DNA of 8,168 nucleotides from Candidatus Dormiibacterota bacterium (GTDB taxonomy: Bacteria > Chloroflexota > Dormibacteria > UBA8260 > Bog-877), in the NCBI GenBank assembly GCA_003133485.1, contig PKXR01000185.1, positions 3,578 to 11,745 of the forward strand, given 5' to 3'. Below are positions 1 through 5,410 of this stretch, one piece after another; position 1 is the first letter of the stretch, and each line of letters starts with the position of its first letter. Made by a program: the position numbers and the translations under genes. The notes below the pieces were generated by a model. It worked only from the letters and a program-made list of their open reading frames with translations, was not told the DNA's origin and did no database searches.

Positions 1-916
1 GAGGGACTAGGAACATTGCCAGGACGTCCACGCACACTAGGCCGACTAGCACGCGGCTTGCTCGAATTCGCGGCCTCGCTCCCGGTTCCTTATGCCACAG
101 AACGGCAGCAGCAACAGCGGCGATTAGGGCCAGCGCCCAGACCGACGAAGCTCCGGCGTACAGGTGAATGTGCGGCGCTCCACGCAGGTGCGCAATCAGT
201 CTTAGGGCGATCGCGACGGAGAGGACCCACGAAAGCAGCGTGATCGCGACACCAGACCAGACGATCCGAGGTGAAACGCGGCCACGGGCCACGTCGTCGA
301 TAGCCATGACCGCCAGTAGAATCGTAGCTAGCTCCCATGAAGGTGGAGCGTACCGGAAGAAGGCTGTATGCGAGACGCCGGGGATCAATTCGAGCACTGA
401 GCCGACAACCGGGACGCCAAAGGTGGTGGATAGTGCCAGAGCGACCCACGCCGATAGACCGATTCGCAGCCAGCGGTCTTCCTTCCGGATAAGTGCACCC
501 GAGACAGCCAAAAACGCAAGCACGACTAGCGCGGGTGTCACGTAACCTCCCACGTTGCTCCACAGAGCTCCGAGGGTTCCGGTGGGATCCGATTGGAACA
601 GTCCGAAGATGGGCCCGAACACATAAGGGAGGGAAACCATGGCGATTCCGGAGCGAGGCAGGTGGACGCCCGCGAATCCGGGCGCATGGCCTCCGAGGTC
701 AGCGCGAACTACATAGTCAAGGAACGCAATGATCAGGGGAGCCGCGAGGAGTAGCCCCAAGGCGACTCCGTACGCGGAGGTGCGCAGCCAGTGAATCATC
801 TCGCCGCGTGTTAGCCCTTGGAGCCTCAGCAGAAACCAGAAGGCTGCAAACAGGGTGTCGATTCCTGTCGTCTCAGGAAAGCCGGCGTAGATAGACAAGG
901 CTAGAGATAGTGCTAC
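1..916 (-). pseudogene. C-terminal part of an interrupted YfhO-like membrane protein (continues past window)
   Basis: Directly downstream of the TAG at 919-917 the same minus-strand frame stays open for 305 codons to the window edge. I translated every line by hand and found no further stop. The product reads as real protein. It has hydrophobic segments, a SIYAGFPET motif just after the stop, a FFRYAPPSWELA motif about 200 residues further on, and further membrane spans near the left edge. These are features of large YfhO-like or GT-C-like integral membrane proteins, which usually run to several hundred residues, so the true C-terminus lies outside the window. No good ribosome site or start codon follows the TAG, so independent translation of this half looks unlikely. 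I infer a recently disabled gene; a base-calling error at the TAG is the main alternative. Confidence 0.7.
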
Positions 917-1477
917 CTACAGGCGCCCCCAGCGCCGAGCTGAAGTCTTGCCTAATCGACCTAGCTCCAGACCCAGCAGCAAGAGCGGAAGAAATGGGAT
1001 CGGATTAATATTTGCCGCCGTCAACCAAGAGAACGTTCCGTTCAGCGCGAAGGCGATTCCGGCGGCGAGCGCCGCGCCGAATCCCAACCCGATGCGGCGG
1101 ACCAAGAAGTAGGTGGACAGCCCGGTGGCCACCTCAAGTGCCAAGTGAAACCACACTACCCCGCCAGAGAAAAGCTGTATAAACACGAGCGGGAAGAAGG
1201 CCGCGGACGCCATCTCACCGGCGAGGGGTACTCCGACTCCTTCGTACGGATTCCACCAAGGAATATGACCGCTTAGCCAGTCCAGGGAAACAAGGTGGCC
1301 GAGTGCTTGGGCGGTTATTCCGTTGTTGGGGTCGATCGTTGGAAAGCCGGCCAAGAATCCCTGTTGGCTAAGAGGGTCTAGGTGGCTTTGCAGATCGAGT
1401 GGGTTCGTGGCGACCAGATGAATCAGGGCCGGAAGGTTGGCGACAAAAACAGCCGCCACGATGACGACCACGGGCAT
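917..1477 (-). CDS. N-terminal fragment of YfhO-like polytopic membrane protein, ended by in-frame TAG
   Basis: This 186-codon reading frame starts at an ATG immediately before a membrane span (residues 1-22). An extracytoplasmic loop follows, with an acidic-proline motif (D49-P50) and a WWNPYEG motif at 74-80. At least three more hydrophobic segments lie at about 90-103, 107-125 and 131-146. This layout matches the start of GT-C-like/YfhO-like membrane proteins, which are thought to act on lipid-linked sugars or envelope polymers; the exact substrate cannot be read here. The product stops at TAG (919-917) after the sequence RRWGRL, far short of family length, and the frame continues unbroken beyond it. 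No clear Shine-Dalgarno precedes the ATG. The frame upstream is open and Arg-rich to a stop at 1594-1592 but holds no ATG, GTG or TTG, so this start is the best available. Confidence 0.7.
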   Translation of the reverse strand: MPVVVIVAAVFVANLPALIHLVATNPLDLQSHLDPLSQQGFLAGFPTIDPNNGITAQALGHLVSLDWLSGHIPWWNPYEGVGVPLAGEMASAAFFPLVFIQLFSGGVVWFHLALEVATGLSTYFLVRRIGLGFGAALAAGIAFALNGTFSWLTAANINPIPFLPLLLLGLELGRLGKTSARRWGRL

Positions 1478-1760
1478 TGCGCCCGTCCGCAGCGCTTCCG
1501 TGCGAGTCCACCGTCGAGTCTGGCGTGGGACGTCAGACGTCGCTATGCCCTCGCCCGCAGGTGGTCTGGGTACTCGGCGATCGATTGCTGCCTACCACGC
1601 TTTAGATGCGCGAACGATTGCGTCGCGCCCCACGTCAGCTGGAGTCGGGTCTCGCCGATACCTGACACGTGCGATTTCGGTGCAGCCCTCCAGAGCAGCG
1701 GACACTGGTGCTAACGGAATGGTACAGACTAATCCAGTTCGAGTCTCGGAGAACGGCGGG

Positions 1761-1802
1761 GTCCTTCGAATGCTTCCTTGGTTGTCTCCCGTTTCGAAGG
1801 AC
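1761..1802. repeat. Perfect 10-bp inverted repeat with 22-nt spacer
   Basis: GTCCTTCGAA (1761-1770) is the exact reverse complement of TTCGAAGGAC (1793-1802). The core TTCGAA is itself palindromic. This could be a stem-loop in RNA or a paired operator. It is the strongest dyad in the gene-free stretch. There is no T-tract on either side, so it is not a typical intrinsic terminator. Confidence 0.55.
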
Positions 1803-1830
1803 AGGAACAGATCGGCTGGACGTCCTCGGG

Positions 1831-1855
1831 ACTTCCTCCTTCACCTGGAGGAGGT
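1831..1855. repeat. Hairpin, 9-bp stem with 7-nt loop
   Basis: ACTTCCTCC (1831-1839) pairs with GGAGGAGGT (1847-1855) through eight Watson-Crick pairs and one G-T pair; the loop is TTCACCT. It is followed at once by the 10-bp palindrome CACTCGAGTG (1856-1865) and by GCCC-TTTT-GGGC (1873-1884). The grouping hints at a structured transcript, but GC-rich DNA forms short stems easily. Confidence 0.45.
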
Positions 1856-1919
1856 CACTCGAGTGGCGTCGCGCCCTTTTGGGCTCCCTAAGTGTGGCGG
1901 ATTGGATCCGGGAATTCGC

Positions 1920-1961
1920 ACCGGGACCTCGGGTCAATAGACCGCCAACTCGACTCCCGGT
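1920..1961. repeat. Nested inverted repeats
   Basis: An outer 7-bp stem, ACCGGGA (1920-1926) with TCCCGGT (1955-1961), encloses an inner 4-bp hairpin GGTC-AATA-GACC (1932-1943). Nesting is what a folded RNA would show, although each stem alone is short enough to arise by chance. Confidence 0.35.
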
Positions 1962-2324
1962 CCTGACGCCAGCCGACTGGCTCCAGAGGAGACAAGGGGA
2001 TGAGGAATCAGCTTTGAGGTCCGATGCCCGGACTCCCACCGACTTCTGCCGGGTGTGTCAACCGTCCGCCAGCGCGGTACCCGTGCTCGGGGGTACGTCA
2101 CGAGGTTCCAATCAGTGCGAGATGGCACGATGGAGCCCCCACTGCGCGCCCTCGCCGACCGTTCGAGGGCTCGCGCTCCACCCGAAATTTGGGGGCCGGG
2201 TGATCGATTTGCTTGAACCTCAAGGGCGGGCTCGCCACTTGGCAAAGTCGATTAATCCCATCTCTGCGCTGGGTATTGGGTTGCCTCAGTCGACTCCATA
2301 TCGGGCTTTGAGCCGGTTAGGGGC

Positions 2325-3122
2325 CTAGTGTCCTTTGAAGCGCGGGGCCCTGCGCTCTCGGAAGGCGTCGAGGCCCTCCTGAAAGTCGTCCGTCTCGGAA
2401 GCCTCCTGTTGCAATTGCGCTTCCCGTTCCATCTGATCTTCAAGGGTGTGGCTCAAACCCATGTTCAGAGCCGTCTTGGTCAGCGCGAATGCCCGGGTCG
2501 GCCCCGCGGCCAACTCCTCGGCGAACGCAAGACAGTCATCCTCGAAAGTCTTGGCGGGGAAGACCCGGGTTACCAGCCCGAGGGTGAGGGCCTCAGGAGC
2601 GGAGATCCGGCGACCGGTGATTGCGAACTCAAGTGCTCTGGATAGGCCCACGTAACGGCCGAGGAAGAATGATGCTCCGGAATCCGGGACCAGCCCGATG
2701 TTCGAGAAGCCGCACGCGAACCACGCGGCGTCCGACGCCAGCCGGATGTCGGCGGCCAGAGCGAGCGCGAATCCCGCCCCAGTGGCGATACCGTTCACTT
2801 CGGCAACTACCGGGACGGAGAGCGCTCTGATACCTCTGACGATGGGTATGTAACGGGTCCGAACGAGCCCCGCAATGTCGCGGCGAAGCGCCTGTCCGGT
2901 GGCTCCTTCGGAGAGGGATTGACCGACGCAGAATGCTCGTCCGGAGCCTGTGATCGTGAGGCAGCGACAGTCGCGATCTGCTGCTACGAGCTCGAGGCTG
3001 GCGCGAAGTCCGGTCGCCATGTCCTCATCGATCGCGTTGAGCCTCTCAGGGCGATTCAGCACAAGTTGGACCACCGCCCCATGCCTGCCGAGGAGTACTG
3101 CCGCGGAACCGGACTCGCCCAT
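2325..3122 (-). CDS. Enoyl-CoA hydratase/isomerase family protein, PaaG-like
   Basis: A 265-residue, complete crotonase-fold enzyme acting on acyl-CoA thioesters in the cytoplasm. The oxyanion-hole segment is AFCVGQSL (63-70) and the second hole region is NGIATGAGFALA (110-121). The active-site loop GLVPDSGA (143-150) carries Asp147, the position used by PaaG-type isomerases. By hand alignment with rat enoyl-CoA hydratase, both hydratase glutamates (E144 and E164) are replaced, by Ala119 and Phe139. I therefore expect an isomerase or another crotonase reaction, not hydration. Two near-invariant spots differ: GQSL instead of GQDL, and SGA instead of SGG. The C-terminus RAPRFKGH is family-typical and ends in TAG. 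The start is fixed by AAGGAG (3135-3130) seven bases before the ATG. It is the best preserved enzyme gene here; its exact substrate is unknown. Confidence 0.92.
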   Translation of the reverse strand: MGESGSAAVLLGRHGAVVQLVLNRPERLNAIDEDMATGLRASLELVAADRDCRCLTITGSGRAFCVGQSLSEGATGQALRRDIAGLVRTRYIPIVRGIRALSVPVVAEVNGIATGAGFALALAADIRLASDAAWFACGFSNIGLVPDSGASFFLGRYVGLSRALEFAITGRRISAPEALTLGLVTRVFPAKTFEDDCLAFAEELAAGPTRAFALTKTALNMGLSHTLEDQMEREAQLQQEASETDDFQEGLDAFRERRAPRFKGH

Positions 3123-3206
3123 CGTGGCTCTCCTTCAAGGCACTGGAAGCTAGGATCCGAGTTTGGCGCAGCCTCCGCGTAGAGGGTAGGCCGTCGGACC
3201 GACAGG

Positions 3207-3212
3207 TACAAT
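3207..3212 (+). promoter_or_regulatory. -10 element for tRNA-Cys
   Basis: TACAAT lies 13 bases before the tRNA 5' end, a good fit to the actinobacterial TANNNT -10 box with a short leader. No convincing -35 is seen at the expected distance. A dyad, GTCGG-A-CCGAC (3193-3203), sits just upstream and may be coincidental. Confidence 0.5.
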
Positions 3213-3225
3213 CCCGGGGAGGCGA

Positions 3226-3299
3226 GGCGACTTAGCCAAGTGGTAAGGCAGCGGTCTGCAAAACCGCGATCCCGGGTTCGATTCCCGGAGTCGCCTCCA
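3226..3299 (+). tRNA. tRNA-Cys (anticodon GCA), with encoded CCA
   Basis: A full cloverleaf can be drawn. The acceptor stem is GGCGACT/AGTCGCC (3226-3232 with 3289-3295). The D arm is GCC...GGC (3235-3249). The anticodon arm GCGGT-CTGCAAA-ACCGC (3251-3267) has anticodon GCA at 3258-3260. A four-base variable loop is followed by the T arm CCGGG-TTCGATT-CCCGG. The discriminator is U73 (3296), the identity base for cysteine tRNA, and CCA is encoded at 3297-3299. All stems pair without mismatch, so it should be functional. It reads away from the PaaG-like gene and marks the left edge of the accessory segment. Confidence 0.97.
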
Positions 3300-3300
3300 C

Positions 3301-3320
3301 CCATTTTGAGATCAAAATGG
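3301..3320 (+). terminator. Hairpin directly after tRNA-Cys
   Basis: CCATTTTG (3301-3308), loop AGAT, CAAAATGG (3313-3320): a perfect 8-bp stem one base after the encoded CCA. There is no T-run after the stem, so termination is inferred from position. It could instead help 3'-end processing or be part of an attachment-site region. Confidence 0.5.
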
Positions 3321-3334
3321 GGTCACCCGGGGCC

Positions 3335-3381
3335 ATCCCGCTTACTGGTCGGAGCGGGATTGATAGCCAACTTGATAGCCA
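3335..3381. repeat. Inverted repeat followed by tandem direct repeat beside tRNA-Cys
   Basis: ATCCCGCT (3335-3342) and AGCGGGAT (3353-3360) form a perfect 8-bp dyad with a 10-nt loop. It is followed by TTGATAGCCA twice (3360-3369 and 3372-3381) at a 12-bp period. Short direct repeats next to the 3' end of a tRNA resemble integrase arm-type sites, but no integrase gene or second copy of the tRNA 3' end is present in the window, so this is only suggestive. Confidence 0.4.
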
Positions 3382-3469
3382 CGGCTTGAGGTCATGGCTG
3401 ACATCCGCTGCCCGATTTGGTGTCGGGCGGTCTAGACTCGCACCAGGGCTAGGGACAGGAGGGCGGGCG

Positions 3470-3658
3470 ATGGCACCGGGTGCGGACTACTTCTCGGCCA
3501 ACGAGCCGAAGAAGCCCGAGAGCGAGCGGGTCTATCACAACTACTCTCAGTGCCCCGCAGGCAAGGAAGTAACCGCTCTGGGACTCGTCAGGCCCGGCAA
3601 GGGGCCGGACGGCACGGCATACCGACTCTGCGAAGACTGCCAGCGTCTCGGTCGCTAG
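3470..3658 (+). CDS. 62-aa zinc-ribbon-like small protein
   Basis: The start is well supported: AGGAGG (3457-3462) lies seven bases before the ATG, the best ribosome site in the window, so a longer in-frame reading from 3317 is rejected. The protein has a charged N-terminal third and then a compact core with VYHNYSQCPAGKEV (about residues 21-34) and a C-terminal RLCEDCQRLGR. One Cys early plus a CxxC pair gives at least three metal ligands; His22 could be a fourth. The pattern (YHN..xC..G, then CxxC near the end) recalls small uncharacterised bacterial proteins of about 60 residues that I remember but cannot name. It ends in TAG, ten bases before the next gene, suggesting a two-gene operon. 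Function unknown. Confidence 0.75.
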   Translation: MAPGADYFSANEPKKPESERVYHNYSQCPAGKEVTALGLVRPGKGPDGTAYRLCEDCQRLGR

Positions 3659-3668
3659 GCGCGAAGAA

Positions 3669-3914
3669 GTGCCGCGCTTTGTGGCTCGGGTGCTCTGGGA
3701 CAATGACGTCGAAGCCCTACGGGTGGTCCACGGGGCCGAGGATGCTCACCTCGTGCTGAAGGTTGGCGACGGTAAATGTGCCCATTGCGGCGAGATGGTC
3801 GGGCCGCCGCCCAGAGAAGGTTTGGTCCCCTACTTCGTGGCGAGTGACCCGGCCGAGTTATGGCATTGGGCACACACGCAGGAGTTCATCGAGCGGGAAC
3901 GGTCGAAGCAGTAA
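3669..3914 (+). CDS. 81-aa hypothetical protein with one CxxC knuckle
   Basis: It begins at a GTG ten bases after the upstream stop and ends in TAA. No strong ribosome site precedes it (only GAAGAA close by), so it is probably translationally coupled to the 62-aa gene. The product has an N-terminal beta-like half, a central KCAHCGEMV knuckle (residues 36-44), and an aromatic, acidic C-terminal helix rich in Trp, His and Glu. The single CxxC could bind zinc through dimerisation or with nearby His residues. I do not recognise a family. The balanced, non-repetitive composition and operon-like spacing argue that it is real. Confidence 0.6.
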   Translation: MPRFVARVLWDNDVEALRVVHGAEDAHLVLKVGDGKCAHCGEMVGPPPREGLVPYFVASDPAELWHWAHTQEFIERERSKQ

Positions 3915-4298
3915 CGGCGTCCGGCCCCGGTGCCTTGGCGGCTCACCTCAGCCGTGCCTCGATGTAGCTGTCCAGGTCACGCCTTCTGCACCGGTCTTCG
4001 ACCCTGCCAATCAGCCGGCACCCGTGACTGGAATGCGGTTTGAAGGTGGCTGTGGCGGTCCGCCCCTCGGGGTTAACTCCTCCCTAACTTGGGGCACCGG
4101 AGACTGACTCTGCCCGGTCGAGACGGCGGCAGCCAGGATTCCCGAGCCCTCCAGCTGGGGCCTGGCGCCGCCTTCTCGGTCAGGGCTGCCCGTGGCGCCG
4201 GCGGAGTCCGGCGGCCCAGGCCGACTCGCGAGGGACTCGGAGATGGCGCTCACGAATCACCTTTTCCGGTCGGCTTAGCCAGCGCAGGGCGCAAAGGG
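3915..4298. other. 384-bp intergenic stretch between convergent genes
   Basis: It separates the 81-aa gene (plus) from the HIRAN-like gene (minus), which read toward each other. Apart from the short HTH-like remnant at 3943-4023 I see no convincing gene. Open frames here translate to Gly/Pro/Ser-rich strings typical of GC-rich noncoding DNA. No T-tract terminator is visible. Confidence 0.5.
3943..4023 (-). pseudogene. Possible C-terminal remnant of an excisionase-like HTH protein
   Basis: The minus frame ending in TGA at 3945-3943 reads RLIGR, then RRRDLDSYIEARLR. This resembles the ending of HTH_17/excisionase-type proteins, where a conserved IGR-basic turn precedes a (D/A)LDAYIEAR helix. 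The helix-turn-helix that should come first is not found: the frame upstream is unlike it and closes at a TAG near 4085, with no start codon. It is therefore either a fragment or a chance likeness. Its value is contextual, since an excisionase remnant beside tRNA-Cys would fit an old integrative element. Confidence 0.25.
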
Positions 4299-4874
4299 CT
4301 AGACACCCGGAGGGCTCGGCGACCGCGGCCTATCAACTATCACGGTGGCTAGCTCCCGTCCCACGGAGCCGATGATCCGCAGCCCGATCCGGGATCCATC
4401 CCTGCGCACCACCGTTTGCAGCACCACGCCCTGTCGGCTGAAGCCAGCAGGGAGGTGGGGAGCCATCTTCTCCCCGAGCGCGTGGGGCAGGAAGCCAGCG
4501 GTGTACCGGCTATCGAGCGAGCAAACCCTGAGGGCGTTGGGATGGCCGGGGATGGTGTCATCGTGCGAGATCCGGACCAGTGCCCCGACCTCGAATTCGG
4601 GACGCTCTAGGTCGGCCCGGTGGAAAGTCCCTCCTGCGAGCCGGAAGTAGAAGATACCCTCGGCCGACGGTGCCTCGATCGTCTCTTCCACCGGGTCCAA
4701 GCAGGTGGTGTCGTGGAACGGGTGGAAGCCTGCCATCGTGACGTGATCCCCGTCCCGGAAGTCGTATTCATCGCTAACCGTATGGAAGTAGACGGTCAGG
4801 CGATCGGCGGTGGGAGCGGGTGGCTGTTCCGGCTCCCGCTTGGGCCACTTCCGCCCGAAAAATCCGCTCGCCAT
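4299..4874 (-). CDS. HIRAN-like domain protein, 191 aa
   Basis: The N-terminus (1-25) is basic then Pro-rich and probably disordered. Residues 26-90 form a beta-rich module of unknown family (VYFHTVSDEY, GDHVTMAGFHPF, GIFYFRLAGG). From about 95 to 170 the pattern fits a HIRAN-like fold: a hydrophobic start, HPNALRV at 111-117, then a YTAGFLP strand-turn at 124-130 and an ALGEKMAPHL helix. In HIRAN proteins this reads as (D/H)PNA-(I/V)-x-V followed by GYLP and a helix. HIRAN domains bind DNA ends or recognise damaged DNA and often accompany helicases or nucleases; none is visible here, so the protein stands alone. The match is by eye. It ends in TAG. It is divergent from the HTH gene with 76 bp between starts, which suggests joint control. 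No strong ribosome site is seen. Confidence 0.6.
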   Translation of the reverse strand: MASGFFGRKWPKREPEQPPAPTADRLTVYFHTVSDEYDFRDGDHVTMAGFHPFHDTTCLDPVEETIEAPSAEGIFYFRLAGGTFHRADLERPEFEVGALVRISHDDTIPGHPNALRVCSLDSRYTAGFLPHALGEKMAPHLPAGFSRQGVVLQTVVRRDGSRIGLRIIGSVGRELATVIVDRPRSPSPPGV

Positions 4875-4935
4875 CCGGTCATGTTCTCAGGCAGCGTACC
4901 CAATCGCGGCTCACACAAAGGGAACAGACGTTCGT

Positions 4936-4941
4936 TATCAT
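4936..4941 (+). promoter_or_regulatory. -10 box of a probable leaderless promoter for the HTH gene
   Basis: TATCAT ends nine bases before the ATG at 4951. Transcription would begin at or next to the start codon, matching the leaderless arrangement common in actinobacteria, and no Shine-Dalgarno is present. It lies in the 76-bp divergent region (4875-4950), so the HTH protein could regulate both its own gene and the HIRAN-like gene. Confidence 0.45.
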
Positions 4942-4950
4942 TTGCCCTCG

Positions 4951-5238
4951 ATGGCCGCCCTACCTCCGCCCGTACCCCGGACCGCCTATCACCCGCTGGA
5001 AATGCTCACCCGGCGAGGTGTGAGCCAAGTCGAGATCGCTCAGCGGCTAGGGATCACGATTGAGGAGGTGGGCCAGGTTAGGCACCAACTGCGCCACCTC
5101 AATTGGGCCATCGTCGGAGCCGCTTACGAACTAGTCCGAGAAGGCGGCAAACCTAGATTCGATCAAGAGGGCAAACAGGCGATCCGGGATGCCGTAGCTC
5201 GAAAGCTGGCACTGCCAGGCGGGAAGGTCGAGGTCTAG
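4951..5238 (+). CDS. 95-aa helix-turn-helix protein
   Basis: Residues 23-45 (GVSQVEIAQRLGITIEEVGQ and on) are a clear helix-turn-helix of the sigma-region-4 or LuxR-like kind: a short helix, a Leu-Gly-Ile turn, and a recognition helix ending in RHQLRH. An aromatic-hydrophobic segment (NWAIVGAAYELV, 51-62) and a basic C-terminal helix (QEGKQAIRDAVARKL, 72-86) follow and may mediate dimerisation. I chose the ATG at 4951 because the longer in-frame reading from 4810 overlaps the divergent gene and has junk-like sequence, while a -10 box fits just before 4951. The gene ends in TAG. Its small size and divergent neighbour suggest a local regulator, but no target is known. Confidence 0.65.
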   Translation: MAALPPPVPRTAYHPLEMLTRRGVSQVEIAQRLGITIEEVGQVRHQLRHLNWAIVGAAYELVREGGKPRFDQEGKQAIRDAVARKLALPGGKVEV

Positions 5239-5241
5239 CCC

Positions 5242-5255
5242 GGCGAAGATTCGCC
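5242..5255 (+). terminator. Short hairpin after HTH gene
   Basis: GGCGA-AGAT-TCGCC: a 5-bp stem starting three bases after the stop codon, with the same AGAT loop as the hairpin behind tRNA-Cys. It lacks a T-tract, so terminator function is tentative. Confidence 0.3.
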
Positions 5256-5410
5256 CCCGTGCTGCCGCGCCGACTGACGGTTCTGTAACACAAACTCACG
5301 GCTTGGAATAGGCACGCTGTCCCGTTCGGTGGTACGGTCGGCGAAAGCGAGTTGATTCGGATCGACCTTCGGCGACCCTAGGTTGACGCCAACTCGGTAG
5401 GAGTACTTGG

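Larger units (their letters stand above)
1478..2324. other. 847-bp stretch without a credible gene, rich in inverted repeats
   Basis: It lies between the starts and ends of two minus-strand genes (membrane protein and crotonase-fold enzyme). Open frames of up to 219 codons exist on the plus strand, but their translations are Arg/Ser/Pro-rich with no hydrophobic core pattern or motif, and I recognise no family in any of the six frames. The central part (about 1760-2100) contains several hairpin-capable segments, listed separately. It may be a long regulatory region, a structured RNA locus or a fully decayed gene; I cannot decide between these. Confidence 0.5.

Noticed and set aside
90..563. 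157-codon minus-strand open frame and overlapping plus-strand frames in the first 730 bases
   Set aside because: Out of phase with the membrane-protein frame, which gives a continuous hydrophobic protein across the whole region; the others are Arg/Ser/Cys-rich shadows.
917..919. TAG reassigned to an amino acid
   Set aside because: TAG ends several genes exactly where family C-termini are expected (PaaG-like enzyme, LLM enzyme, Ltp lipoprotein), so it works as a stop here.
1620..2040. Possible RNase P or tmRNA on the minus strand (GGAGGAAGTCCC resembles the RNase P 5' motif)
   Set aside because: The other conserved RNase P blocks and the tRNA-like ends of tmRNA could not be found.
1669..2328. 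219-codon plus-strand open frame in the gene-free stretch
   Set aside because: Low-complexity Arg/Pro/Ser composition, no motif, weak start, and it runs into the end of the PaaG-like gene on the other strand; not credible as a protein.
3056..3304. 82-codon minus-strand frame across tRNA-Cys
   Set aside because: It is the well-known spurious antisense translation of a tRNA (GNRTRDRGFADRCLTTWL-type string), not a gene.
4089..4352. 87-codon plus-strand frame upstream of the HIRAN-like gene's 3' end
   Set aside because: Gly/Arg/Pro-rich with no recognisable motif, and overlaps the HIRAN-like coding end antisense.
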